This document shows, in pieces, positions 47,741 through 59,978 of a stretch of 64,000 nucleotides of DNA. The number at the start of each line of letters is the position of its first letter. Position 1 is the first letter of the stretch. The translations under genes and the position numbers were made by a program. Under the pieces are notes generated by a model. That model saw only the letters and a list, made by a program, of their open reading frames with translations, did not search any database and was not told the DNA's origin. Location of the stretch: contig CAKMRJ010005412.1 in the NCBI GenBank assembly GCA_928212115.1, forward strand, positions 247,872,050 through 247,936,049. Reading direction: 5' to 3'. Source of the DNA: Lactuca virosa (lineage: Eukaryota; Streptophyta; Magnoliopsida; Asterales; Asteraceae).

Positions 47741-47854
47741 CTTACCAGAAAGAAACTCTGGACTAGGAAGCTTTTTATGCAACTGTGATTGTGGTGGTGG
47801 TGGTGGTGTTGGTGGTGCAGGATGCTGCCGGATTTTTGCATTCAGCTCAACCAT
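46350..47854 (-). pseudogene. 5' part of the ankyrin/PGG gene (exons 1-4)
   Basis: Exon 1 (47854-47746) starts MVELNAKIRQHPAPP and has a Pro stretch coded by a GGTGGTGGT-type repeat. Intron 1 holds an 88-bp (TA)n tract. Exon 2 (47418-46929) begins DRRIDFNEICVRLCKA and contains three ankyrin-type repeats. The A6 run at 47012-47017 shifts the frame before EGSEWKASTKQWLLLKCVE. Exon 3 (46852-46721) reads AALKILENHSDLAQNGTILG. Exon 4 starts at 46648 and is cut after HRNEGI by copia element B. Confidence 0.85.
47649..47737. repeat. (TA)n microsatellite in ankyrin intron 1
   Basis: Alternating TA over about 88 bp with one TATTAT interruption near 47665. Confidence 0.95.
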
Positions 47855-48437
47855 TGGAACAACCTGTTATTGCCCTGCATAGCTATAGTATTTATCATTG
47901 CAATTATATTTGCCTTAAATGATGATCATAATTAAAAACAAGTTAGTAAGATATCTCATGTAAAAGTAAAACAAACATTTATTTCAATAACTTTCAAGTT
48001 CTTGTTATAACTGTGACAAGAGATAGTTAAACTAATTAGTAGTTTAATTAATACCTAATAATCGGATTTGAATTTAGAATGAATTCGTGACATACTAATT
48101 GAGCCAGAAAGTCGTTTAGCCCCATCGTAGGAAGCAACTTTTAGCATGGACAAGATAAAATAAACCACTAATTAGCAATTGCAAATTTGGCAAACTTTTG
48201 TGCGTGATGTTTATATAAATAAGGATATATAGTAGCTCAACACACCCAATTTGGCTTCTTTTAAAAACAATTTGTGGTCGCTTTTCTAACAAAGGCCATA
48301 TATAGGAGCCTATAAAATATAATCCATATTCTCTTACGTACCTTCTCTTCTCTTGGTTAAATGTGACAAACATGCTAGATGTAGGGATCATTTTAAATAA
48401 AGGAAAATTTCTAAATTTTGCACATATAGATAGATAG
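47855..48437. other. intergenic DNA, promoter side of the ankyrin gene
   Basis: No coding feature supported. A 91-residue minus-strand frame (48116-48391) lacks any recognised domain. Confidence 0.45.
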
Positions 48438-48818
48438 GGAAAAGTTCATTGGAGAACCATAATTATTGGTTCTTCAAGGAACCAAATTTTTTTTTCAATT
48501 TCTAAAGCTTATTCTTTATCGAAAAAAAAATTTAAAAATATCTAAATTCATAGATTAACATTGTGAATGTGAAAAATATTTTTCGGATTCACCGTGTGAA
48601 TCCGGATTCACATTGTGAATTTTCAAAGATTCACATTGTGAATTTGACGTAAAAAAAAAATTCGAATTTGATATCATTGGAAAAAGGATAAAAAGTTATG
48701 AATTTCTGTATTTTTAGTTTTTTTTTTGATAAAAAATAAGTTCTAAAAGTTGAAAAAAAGATTGGTTCCTTGGTTCCTTGGTTCCTTGGTTAATTATGGT
48801 TCTCTATTGAACCTCACC
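48438..48818. mobile_element. small fold-back MITE (381 bp), same family as 55073-56263
   Basis: The left end GGAAAAGTTCATTGGAGAACC and the reversed right end GGTGAGGTTCAATAGAGAAC match the ends of the larger element at 55073-56263. The flanks ATAGATAG and ATAGATAT suggest a short duplication. The centre contains palindromic ATTCACATTGTGAAT words. Confidence 0.7.
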
Positions 48819-49470
48819 ATAGATATACCCACTTTTATTTCCTGTTAGAAGACTTTTTTTCATTTCAGTTTTTCTTTCTCTTTACACTATAGAAGAAATA
48901 AAAGAAGCCATAATTTCTGGAAGCATATTTTTTTGTTGTAATCGGTTCCACAAACGTGTTCCAATTCATTTTCAACCCAACACCTTCAGTTAATGGACAA
49001 TACAAGTATTGATGTATATGTATGGGACTCGTAAAGAAAATCATTCATAACAAGAAGTCAAACTTGATGTTAAATTAGTTGATCTACCGCCGGTCATATA
49101 AAAACAAACATTTCAGAGCAACGTTATGGCAAATGTAGCAACAGCAAAACATACCTTATGAAATCCGGTAGTGGTATTCTGGCTGGTCTCTGCAAAATAA
49201 CAACTACTTATCCAAAAAAGAAAAGAGGTTTTGAGAAAACAAGAGAAAGATGAATCGATAAAAAATGGTGCACGAAATCCAGCATTCAAGTCATGAAAAA
49301 TGTGAGAAATATGAAGTGGTTTTTGATCTCCATCAGTATTGATTACTGCATTTATGAGTTTGAACTGCATGCTGAAGTCGTCCATTAAATCGGATCTGAT
49401 TTGACGACTATAGTCCAAAGTCCAAACTTTAATTTTTTTTTAAAGAGTTATCCATTATTATATTATTATA
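48819..49470. other. intergenic DNA with one weak frame
   Basis: A 101-residue minus-strand frame (49113-49418, starting MDYSRQIRSDLMDDFSMQF) has a hydrophobic centre but no family I recognise. It may be an exon of an unknown gene. Confidence 0.35.
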
Positions 49471-50457
49471 TATATATTAAAGATGTGAAAAAAAGTAACA
49501 GTAAACTTGGTGGGATTTGGCATCTTTGGTCCACATATTTTTCATATATCGAAATTGGTCTGATTGTTTGTTGAAATTGCAATTTGGTCCTTACCAGGGT
49601 ACTGTTACCGGCTTACTTTAACTCAACCATGGTCACGGCTTTATTCTCCACCGCTTTACCTTTACCAACCCTATACTCAACAAACATCACCTTCTTCCAT
49701 CCTTCCAGAACTCTCTCTATACCTCTCGCCAAACACCGACTCCTGCTGCACCGGCCAAGAAGAAAACCACGACTATCCTGCAGACCCTCTTCCAAATTAT
49801 ATATATTAAAGATGTGAAAAAAAGTAACAGTAAACTTGGTGGGATTTGACATCTTTGATCCACATATTTTTCATATATCGAAATTGGTCTGATTGTTTGT
49901 TGACATTGCAATTTGGTCCTTACCAAGGTACTGTCACCGGCTTACTTTAACTCAACCATGGTCACTGCTTTATTCTCCACCGCTTTACCTTTACCAACCC
50001 TATACTCAACAAACATCACCTTCTTCCATCCTTCCAGAACTCTCTCTATCCCTCTCGCCAAACACCGACTCCTGCTGCACCGGCCAAGAAGAAAACCACG
50101 ACTATCCTGCAGACCCTCTTCCAAATTATATATATTAAAGATGTGAAAAAAAGTAACAGTAAACTTGGTGGGATTTGACATCTTTGATCCACATATTTTT
50201 CATATATCGAAATTGGTCTGATTGTTTGTTGACATTGCAATTTGGTCCTTACCAAGGTACTGTCACCGGCTTACTTTAACTCAACCATGGTCACTGCTTT
50301 ATTCTCCACCGCTTTACCTTTACCAACCCTATACTCAACAAACATCACCTTCTTCCATCCTTCCAGAACTCTCTCTATCCCTCTCGCCAAACACCGAATC
50401 CTGCTGCACCGGCCAAGAAGAAAACCACGACTATCCTGTAGACCCTCTTCCAAATTA
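49471..50457 (+). repeat. three tandem copies of a 329-bp unit carrying a transit-peptide-like exon
   Basis: The start codon context AACCATGGTCAC occurs at 49629, 49958 and 50287, exactly 329 bp apart, and nearly all other bases repeat. Copies 2 and 3 are almost identical and copy 1 slightly diverged. Each unit has a TATATATTAAAG stretch, about 150 bp of leader-like sequence and a frame starting MVTALFSTALPLPTLYS, rich in Ser, Thr, Leu and Arg without acidic residues, typical of a plastid transit peptide. Copies 1 and 2 run into a stop in the next unit. Copy 3 continues into unique sequence at 50458. Confidence 0.85.
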
Positions 50458-51129
50458 GGGCTCAAACCTACCTGAATCTAATTTGTAGTTTGTTGTTTTT
50501 TATTTTCGGATTAATTTTCAGATTAATCTCTCACTTTGGGTTGCAGGTGAACATGCTTTCGGGCTGGGTGTGTGTATGTTGATTCTATTACCCTGATTCT
50601 CCCCCCAAAAGAAGATTTCCATATCCCGCTTGATGATATACCCGATTCACCAACGGTGACACCGGTGAAGGGGATAATAACGATGGATGGGCAGGTGTAT
50701 CTTGGAAACGGAACTCCGATGCTGGAACAAGAGGAGGAACCGATAGCGAAATTTGAAGTGGGTGACAGATCGATTGGGAGAGTGACGAACACCAATCCAT
50801 CAGGGTACACAGGGGTGATATTCTGTGGAAAGCCCAACCCCCCACAACAACGCTTTTCATTTCTCCCATGCCTCTTTCACTGTGGTCTTCGGGCTGTCAT
50901 CATCGAAAATCGATCGCGCTGCGGCCTCTGTGCCACCGGTATGAGCTCCAATCACAAAAATCTAGATTTTGCTGTTACCTACTTTAATCGATTGGGGGTT
51001 TATTCTGTTTACTTGAATTTATTTCATTTATCCTCACCTCCGATCAGAAGTCGTCGCCTTCTGCTTCCACCTGTATCCCTTATCTCTTCCTCTTTATTTT
51101 TACAAGTATATTTTCAGCAGACGATTTGA
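50287..51129 (+). CDS. possible plastid-targeted protein gene fragment, family unrecognised
   Basis: The third repeat copy supplies a transit-like N-terminus (50287-50475). About 70 bp later a T-rich acceptor (TTTGGGTTGCAG, ending near 50546) precedes a frame (50572-51129) with a protein-like composition, including DFHIPLDDIPDSPTVTPVKG, MDGQVYLGNGTPMLEQEEEP and FEVGDRSIGRV. After about residue 90 it loses protein-like character. The splice donor of the first part is not clear and the phase could not be made to fit, so this may be a broken or rearranged gene. I cannot name the family. Confidence 0.35.
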
Positions 51130-52762
51130 ATGTATTTGTGTCATATATATTTATGTATTTGTGTGTATAGTTGTATGTAAATGTCTGTCTATGTGTCTGT
51201 ATCAATTTTATGAAATTGATTTCAAATTCATGTTCTTCGCATCATGTGAACCTGATAACCATGAAAGGAGCAAGATTCTTAGTAAGTTGACTAAGAAGTA
51301 TGAACTTAGCTGTTGTTGAATGGTCATTGGCACTGTGTACTGAATAAGATTTCTAGCTTTAATAACAGGTATGTTCATTCACTTCTTTTCTTTTTAGTTG
51401 TTTCTTGGATTTTATAACCTTAGATTTGTTGATTTATTGCCAGATTAATAAGAAAATGGGATTATTGTTTTCTGAACCAACTTCATCTCAATTTCTTTTG
51501 ATTTTTGGTTATTATAATGAATTTATATCATGTTGCAGTTTGAACGGGAAGAGGATTCTGATACAAATTTCATTGAAGCTTATTTTTTGGATAAAAAGAC
51601 GGAAGAAGAGTGAAGCCAATTCCATTCATGTTCCAGCCAATAAGGGTGTATTGGTTAAGCCAATCGATCTTCACAATCCCAGAGTAATGAAAGTACATAC
51701 TTGTCCTTCTTTCAACACTTCTTTCGATTGATTGCACGCACCTTCAATGGGCTGCCGTGTTTTTTTGGAGATTTGGGAATCACTTCCACAGTGGAAGGGT
51801 AACATACCTTTGATTTATACAACATTTGGAGTCTGAGAAAGCTGTTTTGCATGTTCAGTCCACCAGGTGTTTTGTACAAAACTCTAATTTGGGTTTTGAT
51901 TTTTCATTAGTATTTGAAATCTTACTTTCTCTGTAAAGGTCCAATCCTGAGTCAATTGCTTGACAAAAATACCACATGTGTGAAAGAATGCGGTTTCATC
52001 ATAAAAGGAATGACAGGTATTCTGTAATTTTTATATGATTTTAATGGGTATGAGGTTGACCTTTTCATTCCAATTTAGAAGTGAAATCCATCTGATTTTT
52101 GGAAAATTTAATGAAAAAGGTTTGTAGCTCTTCAACTTTAACTCAATTGTTGATTACTGATACAAAAGATCAATTGGTTCATTCACTTTCTGATATGTAT
52201 CTGGCAGGAAACAAGGGCTTTCAAAACATAAAGCATTTGTTCAGGGGTTTAGGTAGATGTATTCCAACAATAAGCACAATACATTGGAATGAGGAAGTAA
52301 ATGAAAGAAATGGAGAAGATAATGGAAAAATGGCCATTTTTAAAAATTGAATTTAGCATCTAATTTGTTAACAGCAACTGTAAGTTGAAAAACGTTAAGT
52401 TACAATGAAATAGCAACGAAAAAGGGTTTACCGTTTTTTCCTTGGACTATATCTAAAAAAATGATATTTCAGTGGGACTAAAAGTATAATTAGGTGTTTT
52501 GACTATTTTTAGGGGTATATATGTGTGGCACGTGATCCAGGTTTTTATTACAGTTCTACCCTTTTGTAATTCTCACAAGACCTTTATATTATTGCAGGTG
52601 ATGTTGTCTAAACAGAGACTCTACACTTATGTGTCTCATTTGGAGTAGGAAATCGGTTTGAAAAACGAATGACATTGGAGATCGTGAATGACCATCGTGA
52701 GTTAGCCATATTTTGACAATATACTTACGATATTTGCGAGTAATACATGTACCATTATCTTC
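51130..52762 (+). other. unassigned region, possible further exons
   Basis: Short frames at 51405-51731 (with KRRKKSEANSIHVPANKGVL) and 52099-52350 (with DTKDQLVHSLSDMYLAGNKG) have plausible protein composition. Intron-like T-rich stretches lie between them. They may be later exons of the 50287 gene, but no domain is recognised. Confidence 0.25.
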
Positions 52763-52765
52763 TTA
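52379..52765. other. gene-free stretch before the Harbinger element
   Basis: No supported feature except the TTA target site at its end. Confidence 0.4.
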
Positions 52766-53106
52766 GACCGGAAGGAGTGGAAGGGAAGCTTCCCTCACTT
52801 TTGGTGGGCCATACCCCTCTTTCCCTCACTCTCCTTTCCCTCACCTAAAAGCCAAGGAATGAGTTTCCCTCACTTTTTTTTTTATATTAAATAAATTTTT
52901 TTTTTTGATTTATAATTTTTAAATTAATATCAAACATAAAATTTAATTAAAAATAAAAAGCATTTCATTAGTAAAATAAAAATTACATTAACCCTAATAT
53001 TTAAATAAGTAGAAAAAAAAAACCGCAAAAAAAAAAAAAATCAAACAACCTACAACATAGTAAAAATTATTAATTAATATCCTAATTTTATTTAAACCTA
53101 GATACG

Positions 53107-54451
53107 TCACTCGGAATCATCGTCTTCGTCATCGCCTTGATCGTCTGCATCATTCTCCCCAGCGTCACTCTCGTCGTCGGAATCTTCACTCTCGACGAAC
53201 ATATCAGAATCCTCGTCTGATTCGTCAAACAAATCATCGTGAGATAACTCGTACGGGGGTTGAATATGAGCCCTATGAATGTGCTCCACCAAATCAGCAC
53301 GAAGGGCCTGATGAATGTCGCGATTTTGCACTTCTCTTCTATTCACCATATACTCTTCTGTACCAACGGCTACTCCTTCGACATTTGGCAAAACTTCATT
53401 TTCGTTGTATCGGCATATCGCTCTTCCTTCGTCTTCAAGAATCATATTATGCAATATGATACATGCATACATTACGTGTTGTAACCTTTTCACCTCATAT
53501 GACCTTGCCCCGACCGTTAGTACTTGCCAACGTCTCTTAAGTACACCAAATGCTCGCTCCACATCCTTCCTAGCTGACTCTTGCGCCTCTTTAAATTTTT
53601 TTCTTTTTCGGGTCGTTAGGACATGTAAACGATTTCACAAAAACAGACAATGGAGGATATATACCGTCAGTAAGATAGTATCCACGCTTATATGCTACCC
53701 CATTTGCTTGAAAAGGTACATCGTGTGACTTTCCAAGGTAGATATCGTTGCATACAAGCGACTGGTCTAGCACGTTGATGTCATTGTTTGCACCAGCTGG
53801 ACCAAAGAATGCATGCCATATCCAAAGATCATGTGATGCGATAGCCTCTAGAATGATCGTCGGCTCTTTGTGGTCGCCTCTCATGTACTGACCACGCCAT
53901 GCGTTGGGGCATAATGACCAACTCCAATGCATGCAATCGATACTACCTAGCATTCCAGGGAATCCATGTTTGCCTTCATGCACCGTATACAATTGGTGGA
54001 TATTGTTGATAGTTGGTTTGCGCAAATATCGTTGCCCATAAACCAAACAGATCGCTTTGCAGAACTTGTACACAGACTCCCGCACGGTACACTTTGACAT
54101 CGTAAAATACTCGTCCCATTTGTCTGCGCCTATGCCGTATGCTAGCTGACGAATTGAAGCCGTGCATTTTTGAATGGGAGAGAAACCTTTTTTTCCCCTT
54201 GCATCCATTTTCCATTGGAAATATGGAAAGCGGCCTTCCAAATCGCCAACAATACGTAAGAATAGTTCCTTCCTCATTCGGAACCGACGTCGAAACTTTA
54301 CAACGTAGACGGCGTCATCTACAAAATAATCTTCTATAAGGCGATCGTGTCCGGCTTCGTGATTTCTACGTAACGGCGGCTTTCTTAGGTTAGGTTGTGC
54401 ACGTGATGTTTCACCTAGTCGGTTTTGATAGTATGCAACCGTTTTCGCCAT
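53107..54451 (-). pseudogene. PIF/Harbinger DDE transposase, one frameshift
   Basis: Frame 54451-53591 (286 residues) has the HTH-like N-terminal part (FRRRFRMRKELFLRIVGDL) and the nuclease fold with D172 in GSIDCMHW and D262 in YYLTDGIYP. After PNDPKKKKI it stops. The protein continues in frame 53562-53107 with the catalytic glutamate in ERAFGVLKRRW and an acidic Asp/Glu-rich C-terminus. The break lies in the A-run of the Lys codons near 53600-53610, one base out of phase. The frame is also open upstream of the first ATG through a Ser-rich stretch to about 54515, where an ATT stands where related proteins would start, so the true start may be lost. Such enzymes cut and join the element at TTA sites. 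Confidence 0.88.
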
Positions 54452-54617
54452 GTCGGAACCGATAAACTTAGCCTCCTCTACCGCCGTCGAATCGGATGAT
54501 GAAGATGATGAAATTTTGAGTAATATTTTTTAGAGAGAAATATAGATTATGGGTTAAAAAAAATGATAAAATGTTTGAGTATTTATAGGTTAAGAAAAGG
54601 GAAGGAAAAAAGAAAAA

Positions 54618-54625
<8 letters not shown>

Positions 54626-54680
<55 letters not shown>
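54626..54680. repeat. (TA)n followed by (CA)n microsatellite
   Basis: About 46 bp of TA then a short CA run, preceded by an A-rich stretch, inside the Harbinger element. Confidence 0.93.
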
Positions 54681-54682
<2 letters not shown>

Positions 54683-54972
54683 TATGTAACAGCTATATAG
54701 CCGTTTGGAGTAAAAAAGAAAAAAAAACGCATCACCCAATGGTTAGAAGAGAGAGAGAGAGCGCGACTCTCTCCCCCCAGCCTCTTCCCGCCGTTCCTTT
54801 CCCGCACCCACGGTGCGGTGTGCTTAAGTGCGGGAACCGATCCCGCGGTTTCCCCGCAGTCCACTCCGTCCGGCCTTATAACTATCTTATCTGTGACATT
54901 AATCATTATTAATTCTTCCAAAAAAATATCCGTAGAATGGAAATATTTGTAATCTTGAAAAAATAAAATAAA

Positions 54973-56263
<1,291 letters not shown>

Positions 56264-56343
<80 letters not shown>

Positions 56344-56367
56344 AGAGAGAGAGAGAGAGAGAGAGAG
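56264..56367. repeat. (TA)n followed by (GA)n microsatellite
   Basis: About 78 bp of TA, then about 26 bp of GA, directly after the fold-back element. Confidence 0.95.
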
Positions 56368-56375
56368 CTGAGTTA

Positions 56376-56896
56376 TTGTGACTTTGACTCGTAAGTACAC
56401 TGAGAAAGACTCACCTCTCAATCTGAACAATAACTGATGAGGTTCCGACTTCAAATCTCAGCTCTAGCCGCCACCTATCCATCCAAATGACCAATTCTCA
56501 ACCACACTCCAAAATTCCCAAAATACCCCAAGGTCAAACTTGGTCAAAATAAGGTAAAAGTCAAAGTTAAAGTCAATGGGTCAAAACAACTAAGTTGACA
56601 CAGGCCTCGTACGCGGGGCGTACAAGCGTCTGAGGCATCAGAGTCATCTCTGCGTACGCGCAACGTACCTTGTGGTACGCCCAACGTACGCAACTGCCCT
56701 CTTCTTAACCCATGTAGCCCTTATTTCTTCGACTTAATGCTTCCAATTACGAAATCCAGGGCTAAAATATCCTCAAGAGTCATAAAATTTCCAACTTTAT
56801 GACTTTGCATGTCCATTAAGTGCTTAAAACACAAAAACTCAACATCTTAATGCATTAAGACTCTCCATAGTATGCATGAAGCAAAACTAACCATCA
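56376..56896 (-). repeat. gypsy LTR fragment related to LTR A
   Basis: It runs parallel to 12913-13440 of the LTR of element A: ACTCACCTCTCA near the start, CAAAATACCCC, then a CGTACG-type word cluster (56605-56690, GCGTACGCGCAACGTACC), and a CTTTATGACTTTGCATG-like tail. It is cut at 56896 by element D and on the left by the microsatellite. Confidence 0.75.
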
Positions 56897-58613
56897 TGTA
56901 ACAACCAAAATTTCCAGACAAATTTGAACTTTTCAAAACATTTAAAACCCACAGTTATTACAGACTTGTTTTCAAAATAGTCTATATCAGAGCTTTTCCC
57001 AGAAACATAAATAAAACATGAGGAGCTGTACGATCATGCCTTCGCCTTGTCGCGATCCACCGATGTACCTGAAACAATAAACTAAAACTGTAAGCCCGAA
57101 AGCTTAGTGAGTTTCCCCCCAAAATACTTATACACTGCACATAATGCATATACAATTAACAACATGTATTGGGTCTACAGCTTTATAGGCTGGATTACCC
57201 CTGGGCCCACAGTGTGAGTCTGGATTGCCTTCTGGGCCCACAGCTCACATCTGGCTTGCCACCGAGCCCACAATACGAGTCTCCCTCAGCTCGTATCTGG
57301 AATGCTCCCGGGTTTGTTGGTTACCGCACGGAGCAGTATCACCTCAACCCATCCCACATAACATATCAACATATAACATAACTACTGAGCATGCAGATAA
57401 TCATATAACAACACAGGTAGTCCTACAGATCTACCTTACTGGCATAACCACTAGCATGCAACACTAACTCATACTCAACATCTAACACTGCTATGATAAC
57501 ATATCCAATAGGCCGGCCTTGGTGCCTTAGACCCCTTAGTATAGTGAGGTAACTCACCTCGCAAGTAGCTCGGAAGATAGTGTCAAATTCCTCCAAATGT
57601 AACTCCAACTCCCACACCTATATTCACCAATGCCCTTTGCTATAAATATCCAATTTACCAAAAAATACCCTCAGAAGTCAACTCGTCGAGTACCCTCAGC
57701 TACTCGCCGAGTTTCTTGCATAACTCGCCGAGTCACTCGTCTGACACGCCGAGCCCAAGGCAATCTTCATCGGACTCGCTGAGTCACTCTACTGACTCGT
57801 CGAGTCTACGATAATCTTTATCGGACTCGCCGAGCCGACCATGCCACTCGCCGAGTCCCTTCAGTCCTTCATGCATATGCTTTTTAAGCCATGCTAAGGC
57901 TCCATACTGCAGATCCAACTTCCCAAGGCATGCTTATCACGTAAAGTTGCAAACTTTACGTGCATGCAAGGCTCTAATGACTCAAAATGCCAAATCCAAA
58001 CTTGAAATGGGGTCTAACTCAAATGGAAGGTTTCATACATGACAAGGCTAGAAACTTTATGAACCTAGATCCCAAGGAGGGTTCAGATCTGAAGTTGCAA
58101 CTTCAGATCCAGCTCATACCCAACAATAGCTTCATAATCAAGCCAAAAAGCCCTAAACTTCATCCCAAGAGATCTAGAAAGAAATGAGACCAAGATCATG
58201 AATTGATACCTCAAATGAAGCTAACTGAGATAGATTTTGTAGATCCACACAAGTCCCTTGCTGCTAGCTACTTGACCTTCAAGCTCCCTTCACAAGTTCC
58301 ACCTTCCAAAGTTCAAAAACACACTGAAATGAAGCTCTCACACGAAATAGGGTTTGCTGGACTCTCTAGAGGCTGTAAGGGACTAAGGGAGGCTAATGAT
58401 TCCTTAAATAGGGTGCAAAACCCCGGAAATTAGGGTTTCACCCTCCAGCTCCAACTCGTCGAGTCACTCTTCCGACTCGGCGAGTTGGTCACTTAAACAC
58501 GTGGCCCCAAACCCGCTGCTACTCGACGAGTCAGGGCATCCAAATCGTCGAGTAGACCTTGAAACTTGAAAATTAAAGTCATAATATTAATAACTGAGAA
58601 TTAGGGCGTTACA
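56897..58613 (-). repeat. 3' LTR of gypsy element D (1717 bp)
   Basis: On the plus strand it starts TGTAACAACC and ends GGGCGTTACA. The purine tract AAGTGGGGGAGAAT on the minus strand adjoins it at 58614. It contains two clusters of CTCGNCGAGT words and a TTAGGGTTT near 58430. Confidence 0.85.
57672..57862. repeat. ACTCGCCGAGT palindromic word array
   Basis: Variants of ACTCGYCGAGTC occur about ten times in 190 bp. A second cluster lies at 58447-58555 at the other side of the LTR. Confidence 0.85.
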
Positions 58614-58629
58614 ATTCTCCCCCACTTGA

Positions 58630-59816
58630 ACTAGACTTCGTCCTCGAAGTCCGCTACGATGAACAACTCCGGATAGTGCTCCCGCATCTCATCCTCCGGC
58701 TCCCAAGTCCACTCAGAACCCCCTCCGATGTTCCCACTATACCTTTACCAAAGGTATCTCCTTGTTCCGCAAAACTTTTATCTTCCTCTCCAGTATTGCC
58801 ACAGGCCTCTCCACGTAATTCAGGCGTTCATCGACCTGAATATCATCCAACGACACCACTGCCATAATATACTTTCACAATTGCAAAACGTGGAAAGTGA
58901 TGTGGATCCGGCTAAGCTCCTCCGGTAGCTCTAGCCTGTATGCCACCTTTCCAACTTTGGCAATGATCCTGAATGGCCCAATGAAACGGGGACCCAATTT
59001 CCCCCTCTTCCTGAAGCGGATCACACCCTTCCAGGGTGAGACCTTCAGGACTACCATATCACCCACCTGAAATTCTAACTCGGATCGGCGTCTGTCGGCG
59101 CAACTCTTCTGCCGACTCTGAGCGGTCTGCAGTCGCTGCCTAATCTGCTGAATCTTCTCGGTATTCTGCAAGACTACCTCCGTCCGTCCCATCACCCCGT
59201 GTCCGACCTCACCCCAGCAAACCGGGGTGCGACATCTCCGCCCATACTACAGCTCGAAAGGCGGGGCGCCAATGCTGGAATGATAGTTGTTGTTGTAGGC
59301 GAACTCTGCAAGGGGTAGGTGGGAATCCCAACTCCCACCGAAGTCAATGACACACGCCCTCAACATATATTCGAGGGTCTGAATGGTCCGCTCGCTCTGA
59401 CCGTCGGTCTGCGGATGGAATGCTGTGCTAAAGTGCAACCGCGTGCCCAGTTCCTCGTGGAACTTCTGTCAGAAATGAGAGGTAAATCTAACATCCCGGT
59501 CGGAGACAATGAAGATCGGAACCCCATAGCGAGCCACGATCTCGCGGACGTACATGTCGGCCAACTTCTCGGCCGATGAACTCTCCCGTATGGCCAAGAA
59601 ATGGGCACTCTTGGTCAACCGATCCACGATGACCCATATAGTGTCAAAACCCTTCGCCATCCTCGGCAACTTGGTAATAAAGTCCATCGTGATTTGTTCC
59701 CATTTCCACATGGGAATCTCCAGGGTCTTCAGCTTACCATGCGGCCTCTGATGCTCGGCCTTGACCATCCTACAGGTCAAGCACCTCTCGACGTACCAAG
59801 AGATTTCTCGCTTCAT
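58630..59816 (-). pseudogene. element D integrase and chromodomain-like end
   Basis: Minus-strand pieces in several frames. 59816-59469 carries RCLTCRMVKAEHQ, TMDFITKLP and VSDRDVRFTSHF (first two catalytic acids). 59438-59247 carries HPQTDGQSERTIQTLE (third acid) and EFAYNNNYHSSI. 59195-58875 carries GDMVVLKVSPWKG and RFIGPFRI. The remaining 58865-58630 reads, with shifts, as a chromodomain-like tail including the EWTWE-type box. At least three stops or shifts separate the parts. Confidence 0.8.
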
Positions 59817-59978
59817 GCACGGCCACCACTAGCTCAAACTCAAATCCCGGTACATCTTGGTGGCCCCCGAGTGAATAGAGAAGTGAGACTTATGAGCCTC
59901 CTCCATCACTGTCTGTCTGACTCCACCAGACATCGGAACTCATACCCGACCGCACCGGGTCAATAATCCTCGGCTATC

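Larger units (their letters stand above)
29601..47854 (-). pseudogene. ankyrin-repeat/PGG-domain membrane protein gene, disrupted by nested retrotransposons
   Basis: Five exons can be placed on the minus strand: 47854-47746, 47418-46929, 46852-46721, 46648-46355 joined to 30500-30328, and 30233-29601. All junctions are GT-AG. Exon 1 is Pro-rich, exons 2-4 carry ankyrin repeats (TALHVAALGE, TALCLAAAAGN, HILFVAAEMGNTEFVLELI), and exon 5 is a PGG domain with about four membrane spans. Plant relatives include ACD6-like and ITN1-like proteins of stress and defence signalling at membranes. Exon 4 is cut by a copia element with TSD GATAC. Joining the flanks with one TSD copy restores codons (EGI|YKLLYE). 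A run of six A at 47012-47017 shifts the frame in exon 2. Without that one base and the insertion the exons sum to 610 codons. The gene is therefore dead as it stands. Confidence 0.85.
52766..54875 (-). mobile_element. PIF/Harbinger DNA transposon (2.1 kb), TSD TTA
   Basis: The left end reads GACCGGAAGGAGTGGA and the reversed right end GGCCGGACGGAGTGGA, imperfect terminal inverted repeats. TTA is present at 52763-52765 and 54876-54878, the 3-bp duplication typical of this superfamily. The interior holds one transposase gene on the minus strand and a (TA)n/(CA)n tract. The Myb-like second ORF usual in autonomous Harbinger elements is not seen, so it is at best partly autonomous. Confidence 0.9.

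Noticed and set aside
49471..50457. Possible satellite DNA from the 329-bp units
   Set aside because: Only three copies are present, with a coding-like exon and unique flanks, so local duplication explains it.
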